Assembly: GCF_029906645.1 (NCBI RefSeq) | Contig: NZ_JARYGZ010000001.1 | Coordinates: 1,979,208 to 2,043,207, forward strand | From: Sphingomonas oryzagri | Lineage (GTDB): Bacteria; Pseudomonadota; Alphaproteobacteria; Sphingomonadales; Sphingomonadaceae | Direction of reading: 5' to 3' | Length of the DNA: 64,000 nucleotides | Shown here: positions 41,205 to 49,780 of the stretch, one piece after another | Position numbering within the stretch: position 1 is the first letter of the stretch | Layout of the letters: each line of letters starts with the position of its first letter | The notes under the pieces: generated by a model | What the model saw: the letters and a program-made list of their open reading frames with translations, nothing else | Databases searched by the model: none | Told to the model about the DNA's origin: nothing | Translations under genes and position numbers: made by a program

Positions 41205-42128
41205 GTGACGGCCCCCCTCACCCAGACGCCGCGCTATCCGTTCTGGCCGATCGCGAAGGATCGCGGCTTCACGCTGCCCGGTGACGCGCGGGTCGGGCTG
41301 ATCGTCTATCTAAACGTCGAACATTTCCCGATCGACGTCCCCGCCCCCGCCCACGCCATCTATCCGGGCACCACGCACATGGTGCCGGACATCCTCAACT
41401 ATGGCTGGCGCGACTACGGCAACCGCGTCGGCCTGTGGCGGATGATGGAATTGTTCGGAGACGTCGGCATCCGGCCTAGCGTCAACCTCCACGCCGATGT
41501 CTGCCATGAATATCCCGAGCTGATCGAGGCGGGCGAGGCGCTCGGCTGGGAGTGGATCGCGCAGAGCCACACCGCCGGCGCGATCCTCACCGCCATGCCC
41601 GAGGATCGGGCGCGGGAGATCATTGAAGGCTCGGTCGGCATCATCGAACAGGCGACCGGGCGGCGGCCGAAGGGCTGGATGGGATCGCACCTCGCCGAGA
41701 CGCCCGAGACGCCGGACCTGCTCGCCGAAGCCGGCATCGAATATTGCAGCGACTATGCCTGCGACGACCAGCCCTTCGCGATGCGGGTGCGCTCCGGCAG
41801 CCTGATCTCCATGCCCTATGCGCTGGAGGCCAACGACGTGCCCGGCGTGCTCGGCAAGGGGTTGACCGCGCAGGATTTCGCCCAGCTGCTGATCGACCAG
41901 TTCGACGAACTGTACGAGGAGGGCGCTGCCATCCCGCGCGTGATGCCGGTGTCGCTCCATCCCTTCATCTCGGGCCACGCCTTCCGCACCCGCCACCTGC
42001 GCCGCGCCTTCCGCCACATCGTCGGCCACGACGGCATCTGGATCGGCACCTGCGGCGAACTCAACGAATGGTATCGACGGACACGAGGCGCCGACCCCGA
42101 GCGGCCCCAACAGGAGAGACGGGCATGA
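41205..42128 (+). CDS. Polysaccharide-deacetylase-fold hydrolase (PuuE/cyclic-imidase-like)
   Basis: A 307-residue NodB-fold protein, cytoplasmic since it lacks a signal. The first motif reads 'VGLIVYLNVEHFPID' instead of the DDG of true deacetylases, and the second is 'NLHADVCHEYPELIEAGEAL', similar to PuuE-type allantoinases and related amidohydrolases. The N-terminal 'RYPFWPIAKDRGFTLPGDAR' is typical of this subgroup. It may open a cyclic amide, imide or lactone. GTG 41205 follows the SDR stop by 7 bases. Its stop overlaps the next ATG by four bases. A polysaccharide substrate is unlikely. Confidence 0.78.
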   Translation: MTAPLTQTPRYPFWPIAKDRGFTLPGDARVGLIVYLNVEHFPIDVPAPAHAIYPGTTHMVPDILNYGWRDYGNRVGLWRMMELFGDVGIRPSVNLHADVCHEYPELIEAGEALGWEWIAQSHTAGAILTAMPEDRAREIIEGSVGIIEQATGRRPKGWMGSHLAETPETPDLLAEAGIEYCSDYACDDQPFAMRVRSGSLISMPYALEANDVPGVLGKGLTAQDFAQLLIDQFDELYEEGAAIPRVMPVSLHPFISGHAFRTRHLRRAFRHIVGHDGIWIGTCGELNEWYRRTRGADPERPQQERRA

Positions 42129-42661
42129 CCTTTGAGGAGAAGATCGAGGCGCTGTGGGAGGAAAAGCAGATCATGAAGGTGATCCTGCGCTTCGGCCGCT
42201 CGCTCGATACCGGCGACTGGCCCGCCTACCGCTCCTGCTTCACCAGTCCGCTCAACATCGAGTTCAAGAGCCTCACCGGGCAGGAGGAGGTCCGCGTCGA
42301 CGCCGATCTGTGGACCTTGTTCGCCGATCAGATCCTCAGCCCCGTGCGCCGCCACCACACCTACAGCAATTTCGACGTGACGCTGGACGGGGATCGCGCC
42401 CACGCGCTCGTCTATCACACTTCGCGACACTGGAAATCGACCGATCGTGGCGTGTCGCACAACACCCAATATGGTTGGTACGACTTCTCGTTCGAGCGAC
42501 AGACGGATGGGGCGTGGCTGATGTCGCGGGTCAAGCACGCCTTCCGATGGGTCGACGGCAACGACGCCCTGCTCGACGTGCACGATGCCGAGTTGCAGAA
42601 GACGATGGCGAGGGTTTTTTGCGCGGAAAATATCGCGGCGGCGCGCGCCACCGTCGCATGA
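42125..42661 (+). CDS. SnoaL_4-type NTF2-fold protein (third of three)
   Basis: A 178-residue protein of the NTF2-like superfamily, SnoaL_4 type (related to bile acid dehydratases and ring-hydroxylating dioxygenase beta subunits). 'QIMKVILRFGRSLDTGDWPA' and 'FADQILSPVRRHHTYSNFDV' fit the pattern, and 'FERQTDGAWLMSRVKHAFRW' covers the C-terminal strands. It differs from the 31086/40020 pair. It is the final gene of the operon that begins with the TonB receptor, sharing ATGA with the deacetylase-fold gene. Confidence 0.75.
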   Translation: MTFEEKIEALWEEKQIMKVILRFGRSLDTGDWPAYRSCFTSPLNIEFKSLTGQEEVRVDADLWTLFADQILSPVRRHHTYSNFDVTLDGDRAHALVYHTSRHWKSTDRGVSHNTQYGWYDFSFERQTDGAWLMSRVKHAFRWVDGNDALLDVHDAELQKTMARVFCAENIAAARATVA

Positions 42662-42756
42662 CCTGAGGAAAATACGGACCCAAGCCGCCCGGTTCGCGTT
42701 GCACAACTTCTGCCCTGATCCATGATAAGGGGCCGCAGCGCGCACGAGGACCCGGG

Positions 42757-44391
42757 ATGGATACGCAACAGGATCGGACCAGCGCGCCCTCGTCGGCGGA
42801 CCGATATCGCGCCCTGTTCGAGTCGATGGACGAGGGTTTCTGCATCATCGAATTCTTCGACGGCCCGCACGGTCCGCTGAGCGACTATATCCATGTCGAG
42901 GCCAACCCGGCCTATGAGCGCAATGCCGGCATTCCCAACGTCGTCGGCCAGAAGGTGCGCGAGATGGTGCCGGACGAGGCGGACGGCTGGGTCGAGCTGT
43001 ACGGCAGCGTGCTCAGGACCGGGAACCCGATCCGCTTCCAGCGCGAGCTGGTGGCGACAGGGCGACACCTCGAAGTTTCATCGTTCCGGATCGGACCGGC
43101 GTCGGGTCGTCAGGTGGCGGTGCTGTTCAAGGACGTGACCGACCGCCTGCGCGCGGAGGCCGCGCAGCGCGCGCTCCACGAGCAGCTCGAAGCACGCGTC
43201 GCCGCAGCGCTGGCCGAGCGCGAGGAGGCGGAAGCCGCGCTGCGCCAGATCCAGAAGATGGAGGCGGTCGGCCAGCTGAGCGGCGGTCTGGCGCACGATT
43301 TCAACAATCTGCTCGCCGGCATTTCGGGCGCCTTCGAGATGATCGCCACACGGATCGCGCAGGGCCGCAGCGGCGAAATCGACAAATATCTGAGCGCCGG
43401 CCAAGGGGCGACGCGCCGCGCCGCCGCCCTCACCCACCGGCTGCTCGCTTTCTCGCGCCGCCAGACGCTTTCCCCCAAGGCGGTCGTAGTCAACCGCCTG
43501 CTGCCCGACTTCGCGGAGCTGGTTCATCGCACGGTCGGCCCCGCGATCGAGGTGGAAACGGTCGCCGCCACCGGGCTTTGGCCGGCGCTGGTCGATACCA
43601 ACCAGCTGGAAAACGCGCTGCTCAACCTGTGCATCAACGCGCGCGACGCGATGCCGGATGGCGGCAAGATCACGGTCGAGACCGGCAACCGCTGGCTCGA
43701 TCCCCGCGCCGCGAGGGATCATGCGCTCGAACCGGGCCAATATGTCTCGATCTGCGTCAGCGATACCGGCACCGGCATCGACAAGGCGATCATCGACCGG
43801 GTGTTCGATCCCTTCTTCACCACCAAGCCCATCGGCCAGGGTACGGGCCTTGGCCTCTCCATGGTCTATGGCTTCGCGCGGCAGAGCAACGGTCATGTCC
43901 GCATCTATTCGGAACCCGGCCAAGGCACGATGGTGTGCATCTACCTCCCCCGTCATCGCGGCGAGGAGGATGCCGAGACCGACATCGAGATCCTGCCCGT
44001 GACGGAGCTCGGCCATGGCGAGGCGGTGCTGGTCGTCGATGACGAGCCGTCCGTCCGCCTGCTGGTCGCCGATGCGCTGTCGGAGCATGGCTATGCCTGC
44101 ATCGAGGCGCATGACGGGCCGGCTGGCCTGCGCATCCTCCAGTCGAATGCGAAGATCAGCCTGCTGATCACCGACGTCGGGCTACCCGGCGGCCTCAACG
44201 GCCGGCAGGTGGCGAACGCTGCGCGCGATCTGCGCCCCGATCTGCCCGTGCTGTTCATCACCGGCTATGCCGAGAATGCGGTGCTCAACCACGGCCATAT
44301 CCAGCCGGGCATGGAAGTGCTCACCAAGCCCTTCGCGATCGACGACCTCGTCCGCCGCGTCAGCCTGCTCGCCCGCACGCGCGCCGTTTGA
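42757..44391 (+). CDS. Hybrid sensor histidine kinase (PAS-HisKA-HATPase-REC)
   Basis: A soluble 544-residue hybrid kinase. A PAS-like sensor ('YRALFESMDEGFCIIEFFDG') occupies residues 16-130, a coiled coil follows, and the phospho-acceptor His is in 'SGGLAHDFNNLLAGISG' (about 177). The ATPase has 'INARDAMPDGG' (N box), 'DTGTGID' and 'GQGTGLGLSMVYGFARQS'. A C-terminal receiver (from 'VLVVDDEPSVRLL') has an acceptor Asp in 'LLITDVGLPGG'. This layout is common in sphingomonads, often blue-light or redox sensing, but the PAS lacks the LOV cysteine motif. There is no partner gene beside it. Confidence 0.9.
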   Translation: MDTQQDRTSAPSSADRYRALFESMDEGFCIIEFFDGPHGPLSDYIHVEANPAYERNAGIPNVVGQKVREMVPDEADGWVELYGSVLRTGNPIRFQRELVATGRHLEVSSFRIGPASGRQVAVLFKDVTDRLRAEAAQRALHEQLEARVAAALAEREEAEAALRQIQKMEAVGQLSGGLAHDFNNLLAGISGAFEMIATRIAQGRSGEIDKYLSAGQGATRRAAALTHRLLAFSRRQTLSPKAVVVNRLLPDFAELVHRTVGPAIEVETVAATGLWPALVDTNQLENALLNLCINARDAMPDGGKITVETGNRWLDPRAARDHALEPGQYVSICVSDTGTGIDKAIIDRVFDPFFTTKPIGQGTGLGLSMVYGFARQSNGHVRIYSEPGQGTMVCIYLPRHRGEEDAETDIEILPVTELGHGEAVLVVDDEPSVRLLVADALSEHGYACIEAHDGPAGLRILQSNAKISLLITDVGLPGGLNGRQVANAARDLRPDLPVLFITGYAENAVLNHGHIQPGMEVLTKPFAIDDLVRRVSLLARTRAV

Positions 44392-44423
44392 CGGCGGGCG
44401 GCGAGGACGCCGCCCGCCTCGCC

Positions 44424-45851
44424 TCAGGCCGGCTCGCCGACGATCGTCTTGATCTCCATGAAATCGGCGATGCCGTATTTGCCACCCTCGCGGCCATTGC
44501 CCGATTGCTTGTAGCCGCCGAACGGCGTGCCGCCGCCCGGCCCCCAGGCGTTGATCGTGACCAGCCCGGCGCGCAACAGCGGCGCCACCTTCGCCGCCTC
44601 CGCCGGATCGCCGGAGATGGTCGCGGACAGGCCGTATTCCGTGTCGTTGGCCATCTCGATCGCGTCGTCGGCATCGCCATAAGCGGTGATCGTCGCGACC
44701 GGCCCGAACGTCTCCTCGCGATAGATACGCATCTGCGGCGTCACGTCGGTGAGCAGGGTCGGCTTCACGAAGAAGCCGCTGTTGCGCCCGTCGGGCCGTC
44801 CGGTGCCGCCGGTGACGAGCGTCGCGCCCTCGTCGATCGCCGACTGGATCAGGCCCTGGATCTTCTCATACTGCGCCTTGTTGACGACCGGCCCGATATG
44901 GCCGCCCTCGATATCCGCCGCGTCCACCCTGGTCGCCTCGAGGATGCCCTGCACCACGGCCGTGGCATCGGACACCTGGCTCTCATGGACGAGCAGGCGC
45001 GTCGGCGCGATGCAGCTCTGGCCGCTGTTGGCGATCACGCCCTGCACCGTCGGCGGCAGCACCTGCGGCAGATCGGCGCCCTTGAGCACGAGGTTGGGCG
45101 CCTTGCCGCCGAGTTCCTGATGGACGCGCTTGACGGTCGGCGCGGCAGCCTGCGCCACGGCAATCCCGGCGCGGGTCGATCCGGTGAAGCTGACCATGTC
45201 GACATGCGGGTGGCTGCTAAGCGCCGCGCCGACGCCCGGCCCATCGCCGTTGACGAGGTTGAACACGCCCGCCGGCACGCCCGCCGCATCCAGGATCTCG
45301 GCGAGGATTACCGCATTGCCCGGCGCTTCCTCGGACGGCTTCAGAACCATCGTGTTGCCCGCCGCGATGCAGGGCGCGACCTTCGCGCAAATCTGGTTGA
45401 GCGGCCAGTTCCACGGCGTGATGAGAGCGCAGACACCGATCGGCTCGTGCACCACGCGGGCCTTGGGCAATTGCTCGGAAAAGCGGAAATCCTTGAGCGC
45501 GGAGAGCGTACCGAGGAAATAACCGAGCCCCGCCGGCACCTGCGCGGCCTGTGCGAAGGCGATCGGCGCACCCATCTCCTCGCTGGTCGCGACCGCGAGG
45601 TCCGTCATCCGCTCCTTATAGGCGGCGATGATCCGCTCCAGCAGCGCGATGCGATCCTCCACGCTGGTCCGCGCGAAGCTGCGAAAGGCCTTGCGCGCGG
45701 CGGCGACCGCCTTGTCGACATCGGTCGCGCTGCCCAGCACGATTTCGCTGACCGGCTGCTCGGTGGAAGGATCGATCACCTGATGGCGCCGGCCGCCTTC
45801 GCTCTCCACCCACTGGCCGTCGATATAATGCTTCAGGTAGCTCTTCATCAT
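44424..45851 (-). CDS. Aldehyde dehydrogenase family protein
   Basis: An NAD(P)-dependent aldehyde dehydrogenase of 475 residues. The catalytic Cys is C280 in 'GQSCIAPTR', the general base Glu is E246 in 'QELGGKAPN', and the coenzyme-site segments 'ITPWNWPLNQI' and 'SFTGSTRAGI' are intact. GGGAGGCG precedes ATG 45851, and a second ATG follows immediately (45848). It is divergent from the large DUF3857 gene. It might oxidise aldehydes released by the neighbouring catabolic island, but it lies outside those operons. Confidence 0.92.
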   Translation of the reverse strand: MMKSYLKHYIDGQWVESEGGRRHQVIDPSTEQPVSEIVLGSATDVDKAVAAARKAFRSFARTSVEDRIALLERIIAAYKERMTDLAVATSEEMGAPIAFAQAAQVPAGLGYFLGTLSALKDFRFSEQLPKARVVHEPIGVCALITPWNWPLNQICAKVAPCIAAGNTMVLKPSEEAPGNAVILAEILDAAGVPAGVFNLVNGDGPGVGAALSSHPHVDMVSFTGSTRAGIAVAQAAAPTVKRVHQELGGKAPNLVLKGADLPQVLPPTVQGVIANSGQSCIAPTRLLVHESQVSDATAVVQGILEATRVDAADIEGGHIGPVVNKAQYEKIQGLIQSAIDEGATLVTGGTGRPDGRNSGFFVKPTLLTDVTPQMRIYREETFGPVATITAYGDADDAIEMANDTEYGLSATISGDPAEAAKVAPLLRAGLVTINAWGPGGGTPFGGYKQSGNGREGGKYGIADFMEIKTIVGEPA

Positions 45852-45994
45852 CGCCTCCCGCGTGTCGCATCCTTGGGCGCCGGAGGTGGTGGCAGGCGCT
45901 CCTGCCGTCAACCGGCACAATAAGCAGGGGAACCGGTTGCATCGTCCATCCGCCGCGATAACGTGATGGCGGGGATGAAGCAGGGGCAATCGGT

Positions 45995-48900
45995 ATGCGT
46001 GGTGTGATGGGGCGTGCGCTGAGCGGCGTGTCGGCGGCGGCGCTGCTGGCGATGACGGGGGCCGCGTCGCCCGCATGGGCGAGCGACAAGCTGACGGTGG
46101 CCCCGCCCGCCGCATGGATCGTCCCCGTCGCCGCGCCGGCCGACGACGGAAAGAGCGGCGACGTCCCGCTCAAGCTGCTGCTGCGCGACGAGCAGGTCGA
46201 TCTTCAGCCCGGCAAGGTGACACGCTATTTCGAAAGCGTGTTCAAGGTGCAGACGCCGCAAGGCCTATCCGCCGGTGCCGTCGCCTTCGCCTGGAATCCG
46301 GACACGCAGACGCCAGTGGTCCACAAGCTCCAGATCCGGCGCGGTACGCAGGTGATCGACGTGCTCGGCTCCGGCCAGACCTTCACGGTGCTCCGCCGCG
46401 AGACCAATCTGGAAAACGCCGTCCTCGACGGTCAGCTCACCGCCTCGATCCAGCCAGAGGGATTGCAGGTGGGCGATGTCGTCGATTTCTCGCTGTCGAT
46501 CGCCACCAGCGACCCGGCGATGGGCGATCATGTCGAACATGCCGGCGCGGCGTGGAATGGCGTGCCGATCGAGCGGGCACATCTGCGCGCGCAATGGCCG
46601 TCCTCGGTGACGATGCGCATCCAGCCGGACGGCGGGCTGGCGACGCCGAAGGTGGTGCGCAAGGGCGCGTTGTCGAGCATCGAGCTGTCCGCCGACAATG
46701 TGGAGCCGCTGGTGCTGCCCAAGGGGGCGCCGATGCGTTACCAATATGGCCGGCTGATCGAGCTGAGCGACATGTCTTCGTGGAACGGTGTCGTCACCCT
46801 GCTGGCGCCGCTCTATGCCAAGGCGGAGATCCTGCCGGCGAACGGCGCGGTGCAGGCCGAGATCGCGAAGATCAAGGCCGCCTCGCCCGATCCCAAGATC
46901 CGTGCGGAGGCCGCGCTGGCGCTGGTGCAGGATCGGGTGCGCTACGTCTTCCTCGGCATGAACGACGGCGGCCTCGTCCCCGCAGAAGCCGAGACGACAT
47001 GGTCGCGCCGTTTCGGCGACTGCAAGGGCAAGACGGTGCTGTTGCTCGCCATGCTGCACGCGCTCGACATCGACGCGGTGCCGGTTCTCGTCAGCACGAC
47101 GCTGGGCGACGGGCTGGACAAGCGCCTGCCCGAGATCGGCCTGTTCGATCACGTGCTGGTGCGCGCCACCATCGGCGGGCGCGTCTATTGGCTGGATGGA
47201 ACGCGTGTCGGCGATCGCGCGCTCGACGGGATCGAGACGCCCGACCTGAAATGGGGCTTGCCGCTCGCCCCCGGCAACGCCGCGCTGGTGGCGATGCGAC
47301 CCGCGCCTTACGACAAGCCGCAGACCGACGTGGCGATCCGCATCGATGCGACGGCCGGCCTGTCCACGCCCGCCCCCGTCCATATCGAGCGCGTAGTGCG
47401 CGGCGACGAGGCGGTGGGCACCAATCTCGCGCTGGCCAACCTCGCCGGCGATACGCGCGACCGCGCGCTGCGCGAATTCTGGAAGCAGCGTTACGACTTC
47501 GTCGATCCAAAGACCGTCACAACGAGCTACGATCCGGTCGCGCGGACGCTGACCTTCGGGATGGACGGCACCACCAAGATGGACTGGAACGAGGGCTGGT
47601 ACGAGGCCGATCACGTCTGGGTCGGCTACACCGCCGATTTCAGCCGCGATCCCGGACCAGACAGTGATGCACCCTACGCGGTCGGCTATCCGAGCTATAC
47701 CCACGTCACCGAGACGATCCTGCTGCCCCCCAAGGCCGGCGCCTTCACGATCACGCCCGGCTCGGACGTCGACCAGACGGTGGCGGGCATGGAATATCAT
47801 CGCCACGCCAGGATCGAAGGAGACCGCTTCGTCGTCGAAGAGAGCGACCGGTCGGTGGAGCCGGAATTCCCCGCCGCGCAGGCCACGAGCGCGCAGGACA
47901 CGCTGCGCAAGCTCGCCAAGAAGGGCGTCTTCCTGAACCGCCCCGCCAATTACGTCGATACCGCCGCCCTGGCGACGGACGCCACCACCGTGAACGGCCT
48001 GATCGAACAGGCCAGCACGTTGATCGACCTCGGCCGTCATCAGGAAGCGGTAGACCGGCTGAGCAAGGCGATCGCGCTCGATCCGAAAAATGCGATGGCA
48101 ATGGCCGACCGGGGCATCGCCCATGCGCATCTCGACCAGCGCGACGCCGCCAAGGCCGATTTCGACGCCGCTGCAGCGCTCGATCCCCGCAACTATGTCG
48201 TCTTCCAGGGCCGGGGGTTTCTGGCCGAAAGTGCGGAACAGTCGCAGGACGCCGTCGACCAGTTCAGTGCCGCCCTTGCGATCAAGCCGGACAGCACGTT
48301 CGCCCTGTGGCATCGCGCCATGGCCTATCGTGCGCTCCACAAGGACGATCAGGCGCTGGCCGACGCCACCGTCCTGCTCGCCACCAATCCGGGCGATCCC
48401 AACATGCGGCTGCTCCGCGCCAACATCCTCATGAGCAGGGGCGATGCCGCTGGCACCGCGCGCGAGGCGGAAGCACTGGCTGCCGCAGCCCCCACCAACA
48501 GCTACGCCCTGGTCGTTGCCGGCAGGATCTACGACGCGGCCGGCCGGCGGGACGACGCCATGATCGCGATCGGCAAGGCGCTGGCGATCAAGCCGGAAGC
48601 CTATATCTACATCAATCGCTACAACATCCGGCCGCGATCGGATGTTGAAGGGCGCCAGGCGGATCTGGATGCCGCGCTGCAGCTCGATCCCAAGATGCAG
48701 GAGGCGATCGCAACCAAGGCCGATTTCCTCGGCGAGCAGGGCCATTGGCGTGAAGCCGCAGCGCTGCTCTCCGGGCCGATCGCTACCAGGCCGAGCGATG
48801 TCGATCTCCTGTCGCAACGCGGCATCGCCTATGCCAAGCTCGGCGAGAAAGCGCTGGCCGACAAGGATTTCGCCGCGGCGCGCGCCACCGCCAAGACCGC

Positions 48901-49270
48901 TGGCGCGCTCAACAATCTCTGCTGGCAGAAGGCGACCGCCGGGGTCGCGCTGGATAGCGCGCTCGATGAATGCACGCAGGCTCTCGCGCTGTCGCCTGAC
49001 GCATCCAACATCCGCGACAGCCGTGCCTTCGTGCTGCTTCGTCTCGGCAAGCTCGACGAGGCCCTCGCGGAATATGACCGTGCGCTGGCCCAGTCGCCGA
49101 ATTTTCCCGCGTCGCTCTATGGCAAGGCCGTCACCGAGCAACGTAAGGGCGATGACATGGCGGCCGCACGCGATGCCGCCGCAGCGATAAAGCTCAGTCC
49201 GCGCGTGCGGGAGCGGTTCGACGAATACGGTGTCGGGATGAAACCCGCCGCCGTCGCGAAAGCCCCCTGA
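45995..49270 (+). CDS. Large periplasmic DUF3857 / transglutaminase-like / TPR protein
   Basis: A 1091-residue exported protein (signal peptide ends AWA-S). The DUF3857 beta domain covers residues about 60-300. A transglutaminase-like core follows with Cys343 in 'FGDCKGKTVLLLAMLHALD', His386 in 'FDHVLVRATIGG' and the Asp of 'YWLDGT', so the triad seems complete. From residue about 660 to the end there are tetratricopeptide repeats ('AVDRLSKAIALDPKNAMAMA' and others). The family has roles in proteolysis or cross-linking that are not established. It is transcribed divergently from the aldehyde dehydrogenase gene, with 143 bases between. Confidence 0.85.
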   Translation: MRGVMGRALSGVSAAALLAMTGAASPAWASDKLTVAPPAAWIVPVAAPADDGKSGDVPLKLLLRDEQVDLQPGKVTRYFESVFKVQTPQGLSAGAVAFAWNPDTQTPVVHKLQIRRGTQVIDVLGSGQTFTVLRRETNLENAVLDGQLTASIQPEGLQVGDVVDFSLSIATSDPAMGDHVEHAGAAWNGVPIERAHLRAQWPSSVTMRIQPDGGLATPKVVRKGALSSIELSADNVEPLVLPKGAPMRYQYGRLIELSDMSSWNGVVTLLAPLYAKAEILPANGAVQAEIAKIKAASPDPKIRAEAALALVQDRVRYVFLGMNDGGLVPAEAETTWSRRFGDCKGKTVLLLAMLHALDIDAVPVLVSTTLGDGLDKRLPEIGLFDHVLVRATIGGRVYWLDGTRVGDRALDGIETPDLKWGLPLAPGNAALVAMRPAPYDKPQTDVAIRIDATAGLSTPAPVHIERVVRGDEAVGTNLALANLAGDTRDRALREFWKQRYDFVDPKTVTTSYDPVARTLTFGMDGTTKMDWNEGWYEADHVWVGYTADFSRDPGPDSDAPYAVGYPSYTHVTETILLPPKAGAFTITPGSDVDQTVAGMEYHRHARIEGDRFVVEESDRSVEPEFPAAQATSAQDTLRKLAKKGVFLNRPANYVDTAALATDATTVNGLIEQASTLIDLGRHQEAVDRLSKAIALDPKNAMAMADRGIAHAHLDQRDAAKADFDAAAALDPRNYVVFQGRGFLAESAEQSQDAVDQFSAALAIKPDSTFALWHRAMAYRALHKDDQALADATVLLATNPGDPNMRLLRANILMSRGDAAGTAREAEALAAAAPTNSYALVVAGRIYDAAGRRDDAMIAIGKALAIKPEAYIYINRYNIRPRSDVEGRQADLDAALQLDPKMQEAIATKADFLGEQGHWREAAALLSGPIATRPSDVDLLSQRGIAYAKLGEKALADKDFAAARATAKTAGALNNLCWQKATAGVALDSALDECTQALALSPDASNIRDSRAFVLLRLGKLDEALAEYDRALAQSPNFPASLYGKAVTEQRKGDDMAAARDAAAAIKLSPRVRERFDEYGVGMKPAAVAKAP

Positions 49271-49387
49271 AGAACCGCGCGATTAGACCAAGGTCTTAGG
49301 CTTTCGCCCAATTCGTTCCGCTCCCGTCAACGACCCGGCGAAACACGGATGCTATTCAGAGTCATCCTGCCCGTTCAGATCGGTTCG

Positions 49388-49771
49388 ATGTCGCAACAGC
49401 CCCTTCCCCTCGCCGGGTGCCGCATCCTCGTGGTCGAGGACGAGCCGCTGCTCGCCGATCATGTCGCGGATACGCTGGAGCGGGCCGGCGCGCGGATCGT
49501 CGGCCCTTATTCGAGCATCATCGAAGCGCTCGACAATCTCGACCAACTGACCGCGCTCGACGGCGCCGTGCTCGACATCGGGCTGGGCGAGGAAACCAGT
49601 TTCCCGCTTGCCGAAGCCCTGCAGACCACGCGCCTGCCCTTCGTCTTCGTCACGGGGCAGGAGAAGCGCACGCTGCCTCCCGCTTTTTCCCGTGCCGCGC
49701 ACCTGCTCAAGCCGTTTCAGGAGGAAGAACTGGTCGCCACGCTGATCCGCATCGGCGTGGCCGCCCAGTAA
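49388..49771 (+). CDS. Single-domain response regulator
   Basis: A 127-residue receiver-only protein. The acidic pair is in 'RILVVEDEPLLADHVADTL', the phospho-acceptor is the Asp of 'GAVLDIGLGEE', Thr follows in 'FVFVTGQEK', and the Lys is in 'HLLKPFQEEEL'. Such proteins in alphaproteobacteria often act with HWE-type kinases. ATG 49388 gives the plausible N-terminus; 49349 would add 13 residues. No kinase gene is adjacent except the hybrid at 42757, which already has its own receiver. It converges on hutU. Confidence 0.88.
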   Translation: MSQQPLPLAGCRILVVEDEPLLADHVADTLERAGARIVGPYSSIIEALDNLDQLTALDGAVLDIGLGEETSFPLAEALQTTRLPFVFVTGQEKRTLPPAFSRAAHLLKPFQEEELVATLIRIGVAAQ

Positions 49772-49780
49772 CCTCCCCCA

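Noticed and set aside
46265-49141. Open frame of 958 codons on the minus strand opposite the DUF3857 gene
   Set aside because: The plus-strand protein has a signal peptide, transglutaminase motifs and TPRs; the reverse frame has none of these.
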